Assembly: GCF_001269985.1 (NCBI RefSeq)
Contig: NZ_BBZB01000001.1
Span: forward strand, 682,001-746,000
Origin: Pseudoalteromonas sp. '520P1 No. 423'
Lineage (GTDB): Bacteria > Pseudomonadota > Gammaproteobacteria > Enterobacterales > Alteromonadaceae
Direction: 5' to 3'
Length of the DNA: 64,000 nt
Shown here: in pieces, positions 1 to 7,882 of the stretch
Layout: each line of letters begins with the position of its first letter
How positions within the stretch are numbered: the stretch's first letter is position 1
Made by a program: the position numbers and the translations under genes
The notes under the pieces: model-generated
What the model was told of the DNA's origin: nothing
Database searches by the model: none
The model's input: the letters and a program-made list of their open reading frames with translations, nothing else

Positions 1-49
1 CAGGTAAACTATCTATAGTTCGCTAAATCATTAAAAAAGGAGTACCTCC

Positions 50-1486
50 ATGCCTGCAATACAAAGTTTGTTTCCTCAGACCATTATAGATATAAAAAGC
101 TCACATCCACAGATACAAGTATTAAACCCTGAAGATGGCAGTTTAGTCGGTATAGTTGTGAACAACTCTTTAAGTGAAGTTGAGGCTATTATTGAGACAG
201 CAGTAATAGGTGCCCAAAAAGCTAAAAAGCTTTCTGCAAATTTACGAATGTCTGTACTTAATGAGGTTGCTGATAATTTAAGTAATCAAAAAGAATTGTT
301 CGCTCAAATGATTGCGCGCGAAGGTATTAAAACAATTAATGAAGCTCGAAAAGAAGTTTCTAGATGTATAGAAACTATACGAATCAGCGCGGAGGAAGCT
401 AGGCGTTTAACTGGTGAAACTATTGCTTTTGATCAAGCACCTGGCTCTGAAAATAGGTTTGGGTATTATCGTAGAATACCGCTTGGTGTTGTTGCAGCTA
501 TAACTCCTTTTAATGACCCTTTAAATTTAGTTGCTCATAAAATAGGTCCCGCTATAGCGGCAGGAAATTCAGTAATCCTTCTACCGCACCATGAGACGCC
601 TCTTGTAGCAAAACTGCTTGTAGAGCTATTTAATAAAACAAATTTACCTAAGGGTATATTAAATTTAGTCACAGGTTATGGAATAGATATAGGGGATATG
701 ATCGTGTCAGATCCTCGTATTAATATGGTTTCATTTACTGGAGGAAAAAGTGTAGGAGAAAGGATTCTAAGTCTCGCAGGTTTAAAGAAAATATCTATGG
801 AGCTTGGAAGTAATTGCCCTGCAATAGTAATGAATGATGCAAATATTGAGATGGCAATGGAGGCATGTGTGAGTGGTGCTTTCTGGGCAGCAGGCCAAAA
901 CTGTTTACATGTTCAAAGAATTTATATTCAAGATGATATATATGAACAGTTTGCTTCAGAATTTTGTCTTCGTGCAAGCAAAATCTCTATGGGAGAGAAA
1001 TTATCAGAATCTACACAGATGGGCCCAATGATTAATAGTCGCGCTGCTCTTAAAGTTGAAGCGATGGTACAAGATGCTCTTGAGAAAAATGCAACATTAC
1101 TATGTGGTGGTAAAAGGGAGGGGAACTTTTTTCAACCTACTGTTTTTGCGAATGTAAGTAGTGACTGCTTAATTGCCAAAGAAGAAGTGTTCGGACCTAT
1201 AACAGTATTGTATCGATTTTCTGATAAAAAAGAAGCAATAACTCAAGCAAATGATGTCGAATTTGGCTTACAAGCTGGAATATTTACCAATGACCTTGAA
1301 TTAGCTTTTGAACTTGCAGACTCAATGGATTGTGGTGGCGTAATGATAAATGACAGCAGTGATTATCGAATTGATGCAATGCCATTTGGCGGAGTTAAAG
1401 AGTCAGGTGTTGGTCGAGAGGGTGTAATGAATGCTGTTAAAGAAATGACAGACATAAAAACTTATTGTTTTAATTTACGAAAATAA
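50..1486 (+). CDS. NAD(P)-dependent aldehyde dehydrogenase
   Basis: ALDH superfamily enzyme of 478 residues, the normal family length, oxidising an aldehyde to a carboxylic acid in the cytoplasm. Visible are the cofactor loop SFTGGKSVGE, the general-base glutamate in ELGSN (about E251), the nucleophile in GQNC (about C285) and EEVFGPI near the C terminus. The start follows a strong AAAGGAG ribosome site. A homoserine dehydrogenase-like gene follows 52 bases downstream, so the natural substrate could be aspartate semialdehyde or a related amino-acid semialdehyde; that is inference from the neighbour. The overall look is of the lactaldehyde/succinate-semialdehyde branch, but the substrate cannot be read from sequence alone. 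Genes upstream lie outside the window. Confidence 0.88.
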   Translation: MPAIQSLFPQTIIDIKSSHPQIQVLNPEDGSLVGIVVNNSLSEVEAIIETAVIGAQKAKKLSANLRMSVLNEVADNLSNQKELFAQMIAREGIKTINEARKEVSRCIETIRISAEEARRLTGETIAFDQAPGSENRFGYYRRIPLGVVAAITPFNDPLNLVAHKIGPAIAAGNSVILLPHHETPLVAKLLVELFNKTNLPKGILNLVTGYGIDIGDMIVSDPRINMVSFTGGKSVGERILSLAGLKKISMELGSNCPAIVMNDANIEMAMEACVSGAFWAAGQNCLHVQRIYIQDDIYEQFASEFCLRASKISMGEKLSESTQMGPMINSRAALKVEAMVQDALEKNATLLCGGKREGNFFQPTVFANVSSDCLIAKEEVFGPITVLYRFSDKKEAITQANDVEFGLQAGIFTNDLELAFELADSMDCGGVMINDSSDYRIDAMPFGGVKESGVGREGVMNAVKEMTDIKTYCFNLRK

Positions 1487-1538
1487 CGATATCAAACAAT
1501 CATTCAACATTTTAAATAGTTAACTTAGGAAGGACGTA

Positions 1539-2591
1539 ATGAAAACATATAAATTAGCAATAATCGGTTTTGGGAATGTTGGTCAAGGCCTAGCTAAAAT
1601 AATTAATGACAAAAAAAAGCTATTGAAAGCAAAGTTTGGTATTAATTTAAGCATCGTAGCTATTTGTGACCTATATAAAGGCAGTGTTTCTAACCCTAAC
1701 GGTTTGGATCCTGAGGTTCTGTTATCTGATTTAGAGAAACATGGAGATTTAAAAAGTACTTATGCTCCAATCACTGGTTGGAATGCGACAGAGACAATTG
1801 ATAACAGTGGAGCTGATATTCTAGTAGAACTTGCGTTTACGGATCTACAAACAGGTGAACCAGCAATAAGTCATATTAGACAGGCATTAAATAATGGTAT
1901 GCATGTTTCTATGACTAATAAAGGACCCGTTGCTTTACACTTTCCTGAACTCCGTAAAATAGCATTAAGCAAAAATGTTCAAATTGGTATTGAAGGTACT
2001 GTGATGAGTGGAACTCCTTCATTAAATTTAGGTAACGAGATGTTGTTATCCTCAGGAATAACAAAAGTCCAAGGGATTCTTAATGGCACGACAAATTATA
2101 TATTAGGTGAGATGTCTTCAGGATCTGGATATGAAGATGCTCTTAAACAGGCTCAAGAACTTGGTTATGCTGAAGCAGATCCTACAGGTGATGTTGAGGG
2201 CTATGATGCTGCTGCAAAAGTAGTTATTCTGGGAAATCTTTTAATGGATTTATCTCTTACATTAGATGATGTAGATCGTGAAGGCATTAGCCATATCACA
2301 AATAATGATATTGCTAACGCTACTTCTTTAAATAAGCATTGGAAATTAATTGGAACAGTTGAAAAGCATAACGGTGAGGTCTTTGCATCAGTTAAACCTG
2401 AGATGGTATCGAGTGAACATCCATTAGCATCAATTAAAGGTGCTAAAAATGCTATTACCTATTCCACAGAGTTACTAGGTGATATTACATTAATTGGACC
2501 AGGTGCGGGACGCCTGGAAACAGGATACGCTGTTATTGAAGATATACTTTCAATACATAAAAAATCACAAATATGTCAATATGGCTACTAA
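1539..2591 (+). CDS. Homoserine dehydrogenase-like oxidoreductase
   Basis: 350 residues without a C-terminal ACT domain. The N-terminal Rossmann motif is GFGNVGQG (about residues 10-17). The catalytic domain shows NGTTNYIL and the DPTGDVEGYDAAAK segment carrying the conserved Asp and Lys of homoserine dehydrogenases. The family interconverts homoserine and aspartate semialdehyde with NAD(P). The ribosome site AGGAAGG precedes the ATG by 4 bases. The partner is an aldehyde dehydrogenase rather than threonine-biosynthesis genes (thrB, thrC) or aspartokinase, so I infer a catabolic or accessory role, for example homoserine to aspartate semialdehyde to aspartate. A biosynthetic role is not excluded. 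Confidence 0.85.
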   Translation: MKTYKLAIIGFGNVGQGLAKIINDKKKLLKAKFGINLSIVAICDLYKGSVSNPNGLDPEVLLSDLEKHGDLKSTYAPITGWNATETIDNSGADILVELAFTDLQTGEPAISHIRQALNNGMHVSMTNKGPVALHFPELRKIALSKNVQIGIEGTVMSGTPSLNLGNEMLLSSGITKVQGILNGTTNYILGEMSSGSGYEDALKQAQELGYAEADPTGDVEGYDAAAKVVILGNLLMDLSLTLDDVDREGISHITNNDIANATSLNKHWKLIGTVEKHNGEVFASVKPEMVSSEHPLASIKGAKNAITYSTELLGDITLIGPGAGRLETGYAVIEDILSIHKKSQICQYGY

Positions 2592-2801
2592 TTTTGAGTT
2601 AAATAGGGATATTCTGTAAGGCGAAATGTACACATGAGCGAGTTCAATGACGGTTTGAACTTAAGGGTTTAAACCAGTCCCACAAATAAGCAGTGAATTT
2701 TAATCAGAGTTGCCCTGTCAATGATTATAGCTTCACAAAATCTAACGTCTGCAATAGGCTCAAAGTTGCCATCCATAAATAGCAAAGGTCTGCTAATGGC
2801 A

Positions 2802-2822
2802 CGAGGCAGAATATCTGCCTCG
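2802..2822. other. Perfect hairpin in intergenic scar
   Basis: Arms CGAGGCAG and CTGCCTCG with a 5-base loop, no U-run on either side. It sits between the homoserine dehydrogenase-like gene and the 3' end of the broken recombinase. The rest of 2592-2852 holds no gene I can recognise. It may be a transcription stop or a leftover of a mobile element. Confidence 0.4.
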
Positions 2823-2852
2823 GTTCATTTAAACTTCAATAGACTCTGAAAT

Positions 2853-3251
2853 TTACAAGGGATCATCAACTTCGATACCTAAATACCGAACTGTACTTTC
2901 TAATTTCTTATGTCCAAGAAGCAACTGAACTACTCTTAGGTTCTTAGTTTTTTGGTAAATTAAATAAGCTTTGATTCTTCTCATCGAATGGGTGCTGTAA
3001 AGCGTGTAATCAAGATCTAATTTTTCAATCCAGCGACGGAAAATACGATTATATTGTCCAGTGGTGATATGGTCTGATTTATGAATTCTAGACTAAAAAA
3101 GATAATCATTAGGCTTTAATTTTGCTCTGTTTATCCATAGCTGAATTGATTCTCTCGTCCCTTTAGTTATCTCAAACTGCACGGGTGTATTGGTCTTTTG
3201 TTGACCTATTATTTTGCCTTTGTTCCATGGTGGCTTATTTAACTTATTCAT
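2853..3251 (-). pseudogene. Broken tyrosine recombinase/integrase (internal deletion and nonsense codon)
   Basis: Reading the minus strand from ATG 3251 (ribosome site GGGAG) gives an N terminus NKPPWNKGKIIGQ that jumps straight to QKTNTPVQFEITKGTR, then WINRAKLKPNDYLF, an in-frame TAG (plus-strand 3093-3095), and resumes in the same frame with RIHKSDHITTGQYNRIF, HSMRR, LLGHKKLESTVRYLGIE and a stop at 2853. This is the small (about 200 residue) tyrosine recombinase family common in marine gammaproteobacteria. Compared with my memory of that family, about 65-70 residues are missing at GQ/QKT and the C terminus ends early after VDDPL. HxxR, LLGH and the Tyr of TVRYLG survive. It cannot make a working enzyme. 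Confidence 0.85.
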
Positions 3252-3291
3252 ACTAAACTCCCTGGTTGTTAAGAGTTTTAAGTATGGCAAT

Positions 3292-3313
3292 CAGTTAAGA
3301 GCCTGAAGCGGAC
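3292..3313 (+). repeat. Direct repeat copy 1, CAGTTAAGA-N6-AGCGGAC
   Basis: A 22-base pattern (9 bases, 6 variable, 7 bases) that recurs 56 bases downstream. It lies 41 bases outside the start of the recombinase pseudogene, where recombinase-binding repeats would be expected. A function as an attachment or regulatory site is inference. Confidence 0.6.
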
Positions 3314-3332
3314 TATAATCACGAATAATAAT

Positions 3333-3358
3333 TATCTTAACTGCTGACAGTTAAGATA
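3333..3358. repeat. Perfect 11-bp inverted repeat
   Basis: TATCTTAACTG and CAGTTAAGATA with the 4-base loop CTGA. The right arm overlaps the second direct repeat copy, so the two structures share bases. There is no U-run, so it is not a typical terminator. Confidence 0.65.
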
Positions 3359-3369
3359 CGATAGCGGAC
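3348..3369 (+). repeat. Direct repeat copy 2, CAGTTAAGA-N6-AGCGGAC
   Basis: Matches the copy at 3292-3313 at all 16 fixed positions; the 6 central bases differ (TACGAT against GCCTGA). Confidence 0.6.
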
Positions 3370-3556
3370 GTTAGCTTTGGCTTACCTAGTGACAAGCGCT
3401 CCGACAAAGCGATCCTAAATCTACTTACGCAGTATGCTTCCTCTTTATAGTAAAAGGAAAGAGGTAAATTAAAGCATACGATATGATAAATATAGGAGAG
3501 ATACCCCTGAAGGGTGATCACTCCTTAATTGTTAATTATGTCTATTAACTTAAAGG

Positions 3557-4456
3557 CTATAGTTCATTTTCCCATATATAATAATTATCTTTATATTCAC
3601 TAAAAACATCAAAATCTCCATCTCCATCTAAATCTTGTACTCTTATCCAAGGAAACCAATTATCAGTACCTGAAAATAAAGATATTTGCGTTGGGAAGCT
3701 GTTAGTACCATCATTTAATATAAGCTCAACTTCGTAGCCCACATAAAACCCAGCACCTGAGTCCCCATCTCCTGTACGGTTAACTATTATATCTATGTGG
3801 CCATCACCGTTAATATCCTCAGCATCAAAATCTAATACTATTCCGAATCCAGTTAACTTAGGTAAAGGGATAGAGCCTGCGGTAAAATCTCCTGCCCCAT
3901 TACCGATTAAAACTGTTGAAATGGCACCTTCATTCTCATGTCCACCAGTTACAATATCAGGAATACTATCTCCATTTATATCAATTAACTCAAGCGTGTA
4001 GTAACCATGACTTGGCATAACGACTGATGATTTAGACTTGGTGAAGTTTCCTAAACCATCATTACGATAGAAAGTAAAATCATTACCACCTGTTACTAAT
4101 ACAATGTCTATATCTCCATCATTATCGATATCAGCGGCACTTCCACCATGCCAAAACCCGACGTCAGATAAGTTCCGTGCTTCGTAGCCATTAGTTGTTG
4201 AGAGCATATAGGTGAGCGTCTCACCTTCAAATGGTTCAGCATCATAACCATGGCCAATAAAAAACACATCTGCCTCACCATCACCGTTAAAGTCTGCTTT
4301 TAAAGCTTTTCTTGGATGAACTAGTAATGGCTTGTCCCCTTGCCAGAATGAATCATAAACATTAAATTTATTATTTCTTACCTTTGATTTAATATTTTTC
4401 GATATTGTAAAGTGAGTCGTGTTTGAATAAATTTCTATCTTACAAGATAGGCAACC
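3557..4456 (-). pseudogene. FG-GAP/VCBS repeat protein without a start codon
   Basis: The minus-strand frame is open from 4456 to the stop at 3557 (about 299 codons) and reads as a beta-propeller protein with repeated calcium-loop motifs: ADFNGDGEADV, ADIDNDGDIDI, IDINGDSIPDI, EDINGDGHIDI and QDLDGDGDFDV. Such proteins are normally secreted and need a signal peptide. Here the only usable start is a GTG at 4267, which would begin inside the first repeat and discard 63 in-frame codons, and there is no signal peptide anywhere. An upstream in-frame stop lies at 4457-4459. I read it as a 5'-truncated remnant of a secreted FG-GAP protein. An unusual start such as ATT is a less likely alternative. 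Confidence 0.7.
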
Positions 4457-4593
4457 TTAATCGAACTCACTAATAAACTTATGTAGACTCCCATTTGTAA
4501 ATACTAATTTCATTTAAATATATGTAAATTTATGTACTTAAGTCAGTTGATGTATGCTGTACCGTAAAGTGCAAAATCAGGAGAAAGCTCTTT

Positions 4594-5538
4594 ATGAATA
4601 AAATATCAAAGATTGCATTAGTCTTACTACTACTGGGTTTGATTGGATATTTAGTTACACCATCTGAACATTTATTTCAGGTTGGTGTATCAGCTGAACG
4701 AAAATTAGCTGGTCTAAGTACGAAATCAATCATGATTGATGAGGGAGAAATATCTTACATTGAAGGTGGTAAAGGTGAAGTAATACTTTTCCTTCATGGT
4801 TTTGGGGCAAATAAGGATAATTGGGTAAGATTAGCAAAGCATCTTACAAATGATTACTCTGTGATCGCCTTGGATTTACCCGGATTCGGTAACAGTTTTA
4901 AAGATATTAATTTGGATTATGATGTTGAATCTCAAGTTAGTAGGATTAATGAATTTATAAATCAATTAGGTATTACAAAATTTCACATTGCTGGAAATTC
5001 AATGGGCGGATATATAGCAGGAAATTATGCTGCAAAATATACTGAACAAATAATGAGCTTATGGTTATTGAATACGTTGGGTATTCAGTCCGCTGATGAT
5101 AGCGAAATGTTCAAGGATATTTTTGAAAATAAAAGACCTATGGTTCTTGCGAAAAACAAAAGCGAGTTTGAACAATTAATTTCTTTCGTTTTCGAAAATC
5201 CACCTTTCATGCCTGAATTTGTAATCTCTGAACTTTCTAAAAATGCCATCAAAAACTACGTTCTTAACTATAAAATATTTCATGAAGTTCATAAATTAGA
5301 TCAAAATAAGATAAGCTTTTCTTTGCCCTTGGATTATGAGTTGGCTAATTTTATCAAGCCTGTATTAATTACTTGGGGCAGGCAGGATCGAGTTCTACAT
5401 CATTCAGGTGCGAAAGTGCTTTCAAAAATAGTACCTCAATCTGAAATTATCATCATGGATGATGTTGGGCATTTACCCATGATGGAGGCTCCAAAAGCTA
5501 CTGCGAGTCAGTTTATTTCCTTTAATAATCGAGACTAA
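4594..5538 (+). CDS. Membrane-anchored alpha/beta hydrolase (lipase/esterase-like)
   Basis: 314 residues. An N-terminal hydrophobic helix (about residues 5-21) points to an inner-membrane anchor with the hydrolase domain in the periplasm. The fold shows the oxyanion motif HGFGANKDNW, the nucleophile elbow GNSMGG (S136), the acid in WGRQD (D265) and the histidine in VGHLP (H293), a complete catalytic triad. It resembles monoacylglycerol lipase and meta-cleavage-type hydrolases; the substrate is not predictable. AGGAGAAAG precedes the ATG. It stands alone between two scar-like intergenic stretches. Confidence 0.82.
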   Translation: MNKISKIALVLLLLGLIGYLVTPSEHLFQVGVSAERKLAGLSTKSIMIDEGEISYIEGGKGEVILFLHGFGANKDNWVRLAKHLTNDYSVIALDLPGFGNSFKDINLDYDVESQVSRINEFINQLGITKFHIAGNSMGGYIAGNYAAKYTEQIMSLWLLNTLGIQSADDSEMFKDIFENKRPMVLAKNKSEFEQLISFVFENPPFMPEFVISELSKNAIKNYVLNYKIFHEVHKLDQNKISFSLPLDYELANFIKPVLITWGRQDRVLHHSGAKVLSKIVPQSEIIIMDDVGHLPMMEAPKATASQFISFNNRD

Positions 5539-5788
5539 GATATAACAAAGTTTTCCCTTTCGTTCTGGAGATTCGCGGCTCTATCCGTCGTGCCTGACGG
5601 TGCTGAGTTGAAGTTGGCATTACACTGCTCAGTGATTAATTAAAGAGCACAACGGTCCCTCGCCAGTCATACTAAAAAGAGTAATTATTAATATTGAATT
5701 GAACTAATTTACGAGAGTTACGTATTGAGTGTTAATACATAAACCAAAAAGTAATAAATACTGCTTGATAACACAACGAGATAAATCT
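5539..5788. other. Intergenic stretch without recognisable gene
   Basis: About 250 bases. The middle (about 5570-5665) looks GC-richer than its surroundings and may be a remnant of something transferred, but I see no coding frame, hairpin with U-run or known repeat. An open frame reaches back to a GTG at 5729, but the lipoprotein start at 5789 fits the following gene better. Confidence 0.4.
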
Positions 5789-6418
5789 ATGAAATTGCTC
5801 ATTACATTACTCTTTCCACTCGTTTTAGCCGGTTGTTCGGTATTAGGAGAAAGCGGCGTTGAAGACGCGCCTTATACATTATTGAAATCTGATCAGGGAC
5901 AAAAAATTGAAGTGCGTAACTATGAATCTATGGTACTAGTATCCTCAAGCATATCAGAAGACGGAATGAACAGTGCTTTCAGAAAACTGTTCAGATACAT
6001 TACTGGTGAGAATGAAGGCTCCGCAGAAATCGCGATGACAGCACCTGTATTGATGGATGAGTCAAATACAGACTCCAAAGGGACTGAAATCGCGATGACT
6101 GCGCCGGTATTTATGAAAGAGCGTTCGGAACAACAAGTAATGTCATTTGTAATGCCAGACGACTTTACGTTACAAAGTACCCCTAAGCCAACCAATCCAG
6201 ACGTTTGGATCACAGAAGTAAAGGATTACAAAGTTGTGGTAATAAAGTTCAGTGGGTTTCTCAGTGATAGCAACGTCGAGACACACACCAAAATCCTCAA
6301 TAATTGGATGATGAAAAATGGCTACACACCTATTAGCGAGCCTATTAAAGCTGCATACAATGGTCCTTTCACTATCCCATGGTTTCGTCAAAATGAAGTG
6401 TTAATTGAAGTGATATAA
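5789..6418 (+). CDS. SOUL-family heme-binding lipoprotein
   Basis: 209 residues from ATG 5789, chosen because it begins a clean lipoprotein signal peptide ending in the lipobox LAGC (C16). The mature part has the SOUL hallmarks VRNYE and two copies of IAMTAPV, followed by FVMPDDFTLQSTPKP. SOUL/HBP proteins bind heme or tetrapyrroles; bacterial members are poorly characterised. The protein would sit in the outer or inner membrane facing the periplasm. It is monocistronic, with gaps on both sides. Confidence 0.85.
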   Translation: MKLLITLLFPLVLAGCSVLGESGVEDAPYTLLKSDQGQKIEVRNYESMVLVSSSISEDGMNSAFRKLFRYITGENEGSAEIAMTAPVLMDESNTDSKGTEIAMTAPVFMKERSEQQVMSFVMPDDFTLQSTPKPTNPDVWITEVKDYKVVVIKFSGFLSDSNVETHTKILNNWMMKNGYTPISEPIKAAYNGPFTIPWFRQNEVLIEVI

Positions 6419-6867
6419 CCTGAAATTAAGCACTATTGGTTGGTATAAATACCAGTTAAGAGATTTGCTTTTCCTCTAGCTGGCTTACTTTTATACAAGA
6501 TAAAACGTAGTCTGATTTTATACCAATAGCTTAGTCTAAAATATATTCATGAGGGTCCGCTTATGGCACTATGCGGTCATCGGCTACATGCCAATAAAAC
6601 AGTAAAAACGATCAAATTTTATTGTCATTAAGGGGAATTATCAGTTACTCCAGCTCCTTAAATGATCAAACGTTATTGTCTGCTGACAAATAGTATTTGG
6701 CATATGAATCAGCAGACACAGGAGTTTTCAACTTTTACTTTGGATAAACAAGATACTACTGAGGCAACTCCGCTATCATAGTTTTTAATTAGCGAATGCA
6801 ATTAATATTTAATATCTACAACAAATTTCGATAAGAATTAATGCTTTATTATTGATTTAAGGTTTGT
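6419..6867. other. 449-base gene-free stretch
   Basis: No gene recognised on either strand. A 10-base inverted repeat TTGGTATAAA (6440-6449) and TTTATACCAA (6517-6526), with CTATTGG/CCAATAG also mirrored just outside the right arm, marks a possible small non-coding element of about 95 bases. The remainder shows only AT-rich spacer. Confidence 0.4.
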
Positions 6868-7722
6868 TTAGCTTTCCCATTTTATGATAGTTGCCAGTGT
6901 ATGACTTTCGCCCGGCGCAAGCTTTATAGTATCTTGTTTTACATTAGCTGCCTCTAAACATAACATTTTGTTGTATTCATCATCTTGGAAGTTAGTTAAA
7001 CGTTGTGCTTTATCTACCCAGGGGTTCCACAATACACATGATGTTGAGTTTTCTCTTGCCACACTAATAGTGCCATCTAGCGTTTTAATTTTTTGAACTA
7101 GAGGCGCGTTGTTATAAACCATATCTGTTTCACGAGCAAAATTGACGATATCATTTTGATCAAATGGACCCTCACCAAATTCAATGTATTGTGAACCTTG
7201 TAAGCCATCAACTTGAGTTGTTTTAATATCAGGCGTTGGGAAATAGGTGTGCAATGCTTGGGTAAATGAAATTTCTTCTTTATCTAGGTTAGTATTTTTG
7301 AGACTGACACTTAAAGTTTTTGATAATTTAAAGATAACATTTAATCGAGTTTCATGTGGCCAGTACGCTTTATTAACTTGTAACATAGGCAATGAAAGGC
7401 TGACTTCTATGTAATCATCTTTTTCATTTACTTCTTCAGCGCGCCATACTTGGGTGCGTGCTACACCATGAATAGGCCAATCTTGATGTTCACTTACACC
7501 AAACCAAGGCCAGCATATAGGAATGCCGCCTCTTACACTTTTGCCTGCTATGTAGTCTTCATCTTCTGAAACCCAAATTAAAGGCTTTTGTTCTTTAGGA
7601 GTAAACTGAGTTAATTGAGCGCCTTGTAAAAATATTTTGGCATCACATAAAGGAGAGTCGACTTCGATATATTCTAGACCAGTTTGTGTTTGATTAATGC
7701 TAACAGAGGGAGATAGTTTCAT
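6868..7722 (-). CDS. D-hexose-6-phosphate mutarotase (YeaD family aldose 1-epimerase)
   Basis: 284 residues, the usual length. The family interconverts alpha and beta anomers of glucose 6-phosphate and related sugar phosphates in the cytoplasm. Typical motifs are RGGIPICWPWFG, the catalytic histidine region PIHGVART, LHTYF and the late WNPWVDKA segment. There is no signal peptide. The gene is transcribed alone, divergent from the sensor kinase gene with 160 bases between them. In many gammaproteobacteria yeaD lies beside gapA; here it does not. Confidence 0.88.
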   Translation of the reverse strand: MKLSPSVSINQTQTGLEYIEVDSPLCDAKIFLQGAQLTQFTPKEQKPLIWVSEDEDYIAGKSVRGGIPICWPWFGVSEHQDWPIHGVARTQVWRAEEVNEKDDYIEVSLSLPMLQVNKAYWPHETRLNVIFKLSKTLSVSLKNTNLDKEEISFTQALHTYFPTPDIKTTQVDGLQGSQYIEFGEGPFDQNDIVNFARETDMVYNNAPLVQKIKTLDGTISVARENSTSCVLWNPWVDKAQRLTNFQDDEYNKMLCLEAANVKQDTIKLAPGESHTLATIIKWES

Positions 7723-7882
7723 AAGGCACCTTAAAGACGGTTATTAATAAATGCAGTGTAACCATACCTAAATAAGAGAGTAAGTAAATTTATTTATTTT
7801 CAAGTACAATCAATGTTTAACTATAAATATCGTCACTTAGTGACCCCTGTAGAATAGTAAGGCATTCTATGAAGGATAATAA

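Larger units (their letters stand above)
3252..3556. other. Gene-free stretch with direct repeats and stem-loops
   Basis: No coding sequence recognised. It holds two copies of a 22-base direct repeat, a perfect 11-bp stem-loop (3333-3358) and, at about 3430-3480, a second inverted arrangement in which GTATGCTT is matched by AAGCATAC with CTCTTT/AAAGAG inside. The density of symmetry suggests a mobile-element end or recombination site rather than ordinary spacer. Confidence 0.5.

Noticed and set aside
5541..5700. attC-like start (TAACAAAG directly after a stop codon) suggesting an integron cassette
   Set aside because: No matching GTTRRRY box or hairpin with the expected arms was found, and no integron integrase is present; the broken recombinase is of a different type.
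6020..6115. Recent internal duplication in the SOUL protein (two IAMTAPV motifs)
   Set aside because: Two copies of this motif are normal in the bacterial family, and the DNA copies differ at many silent sites.
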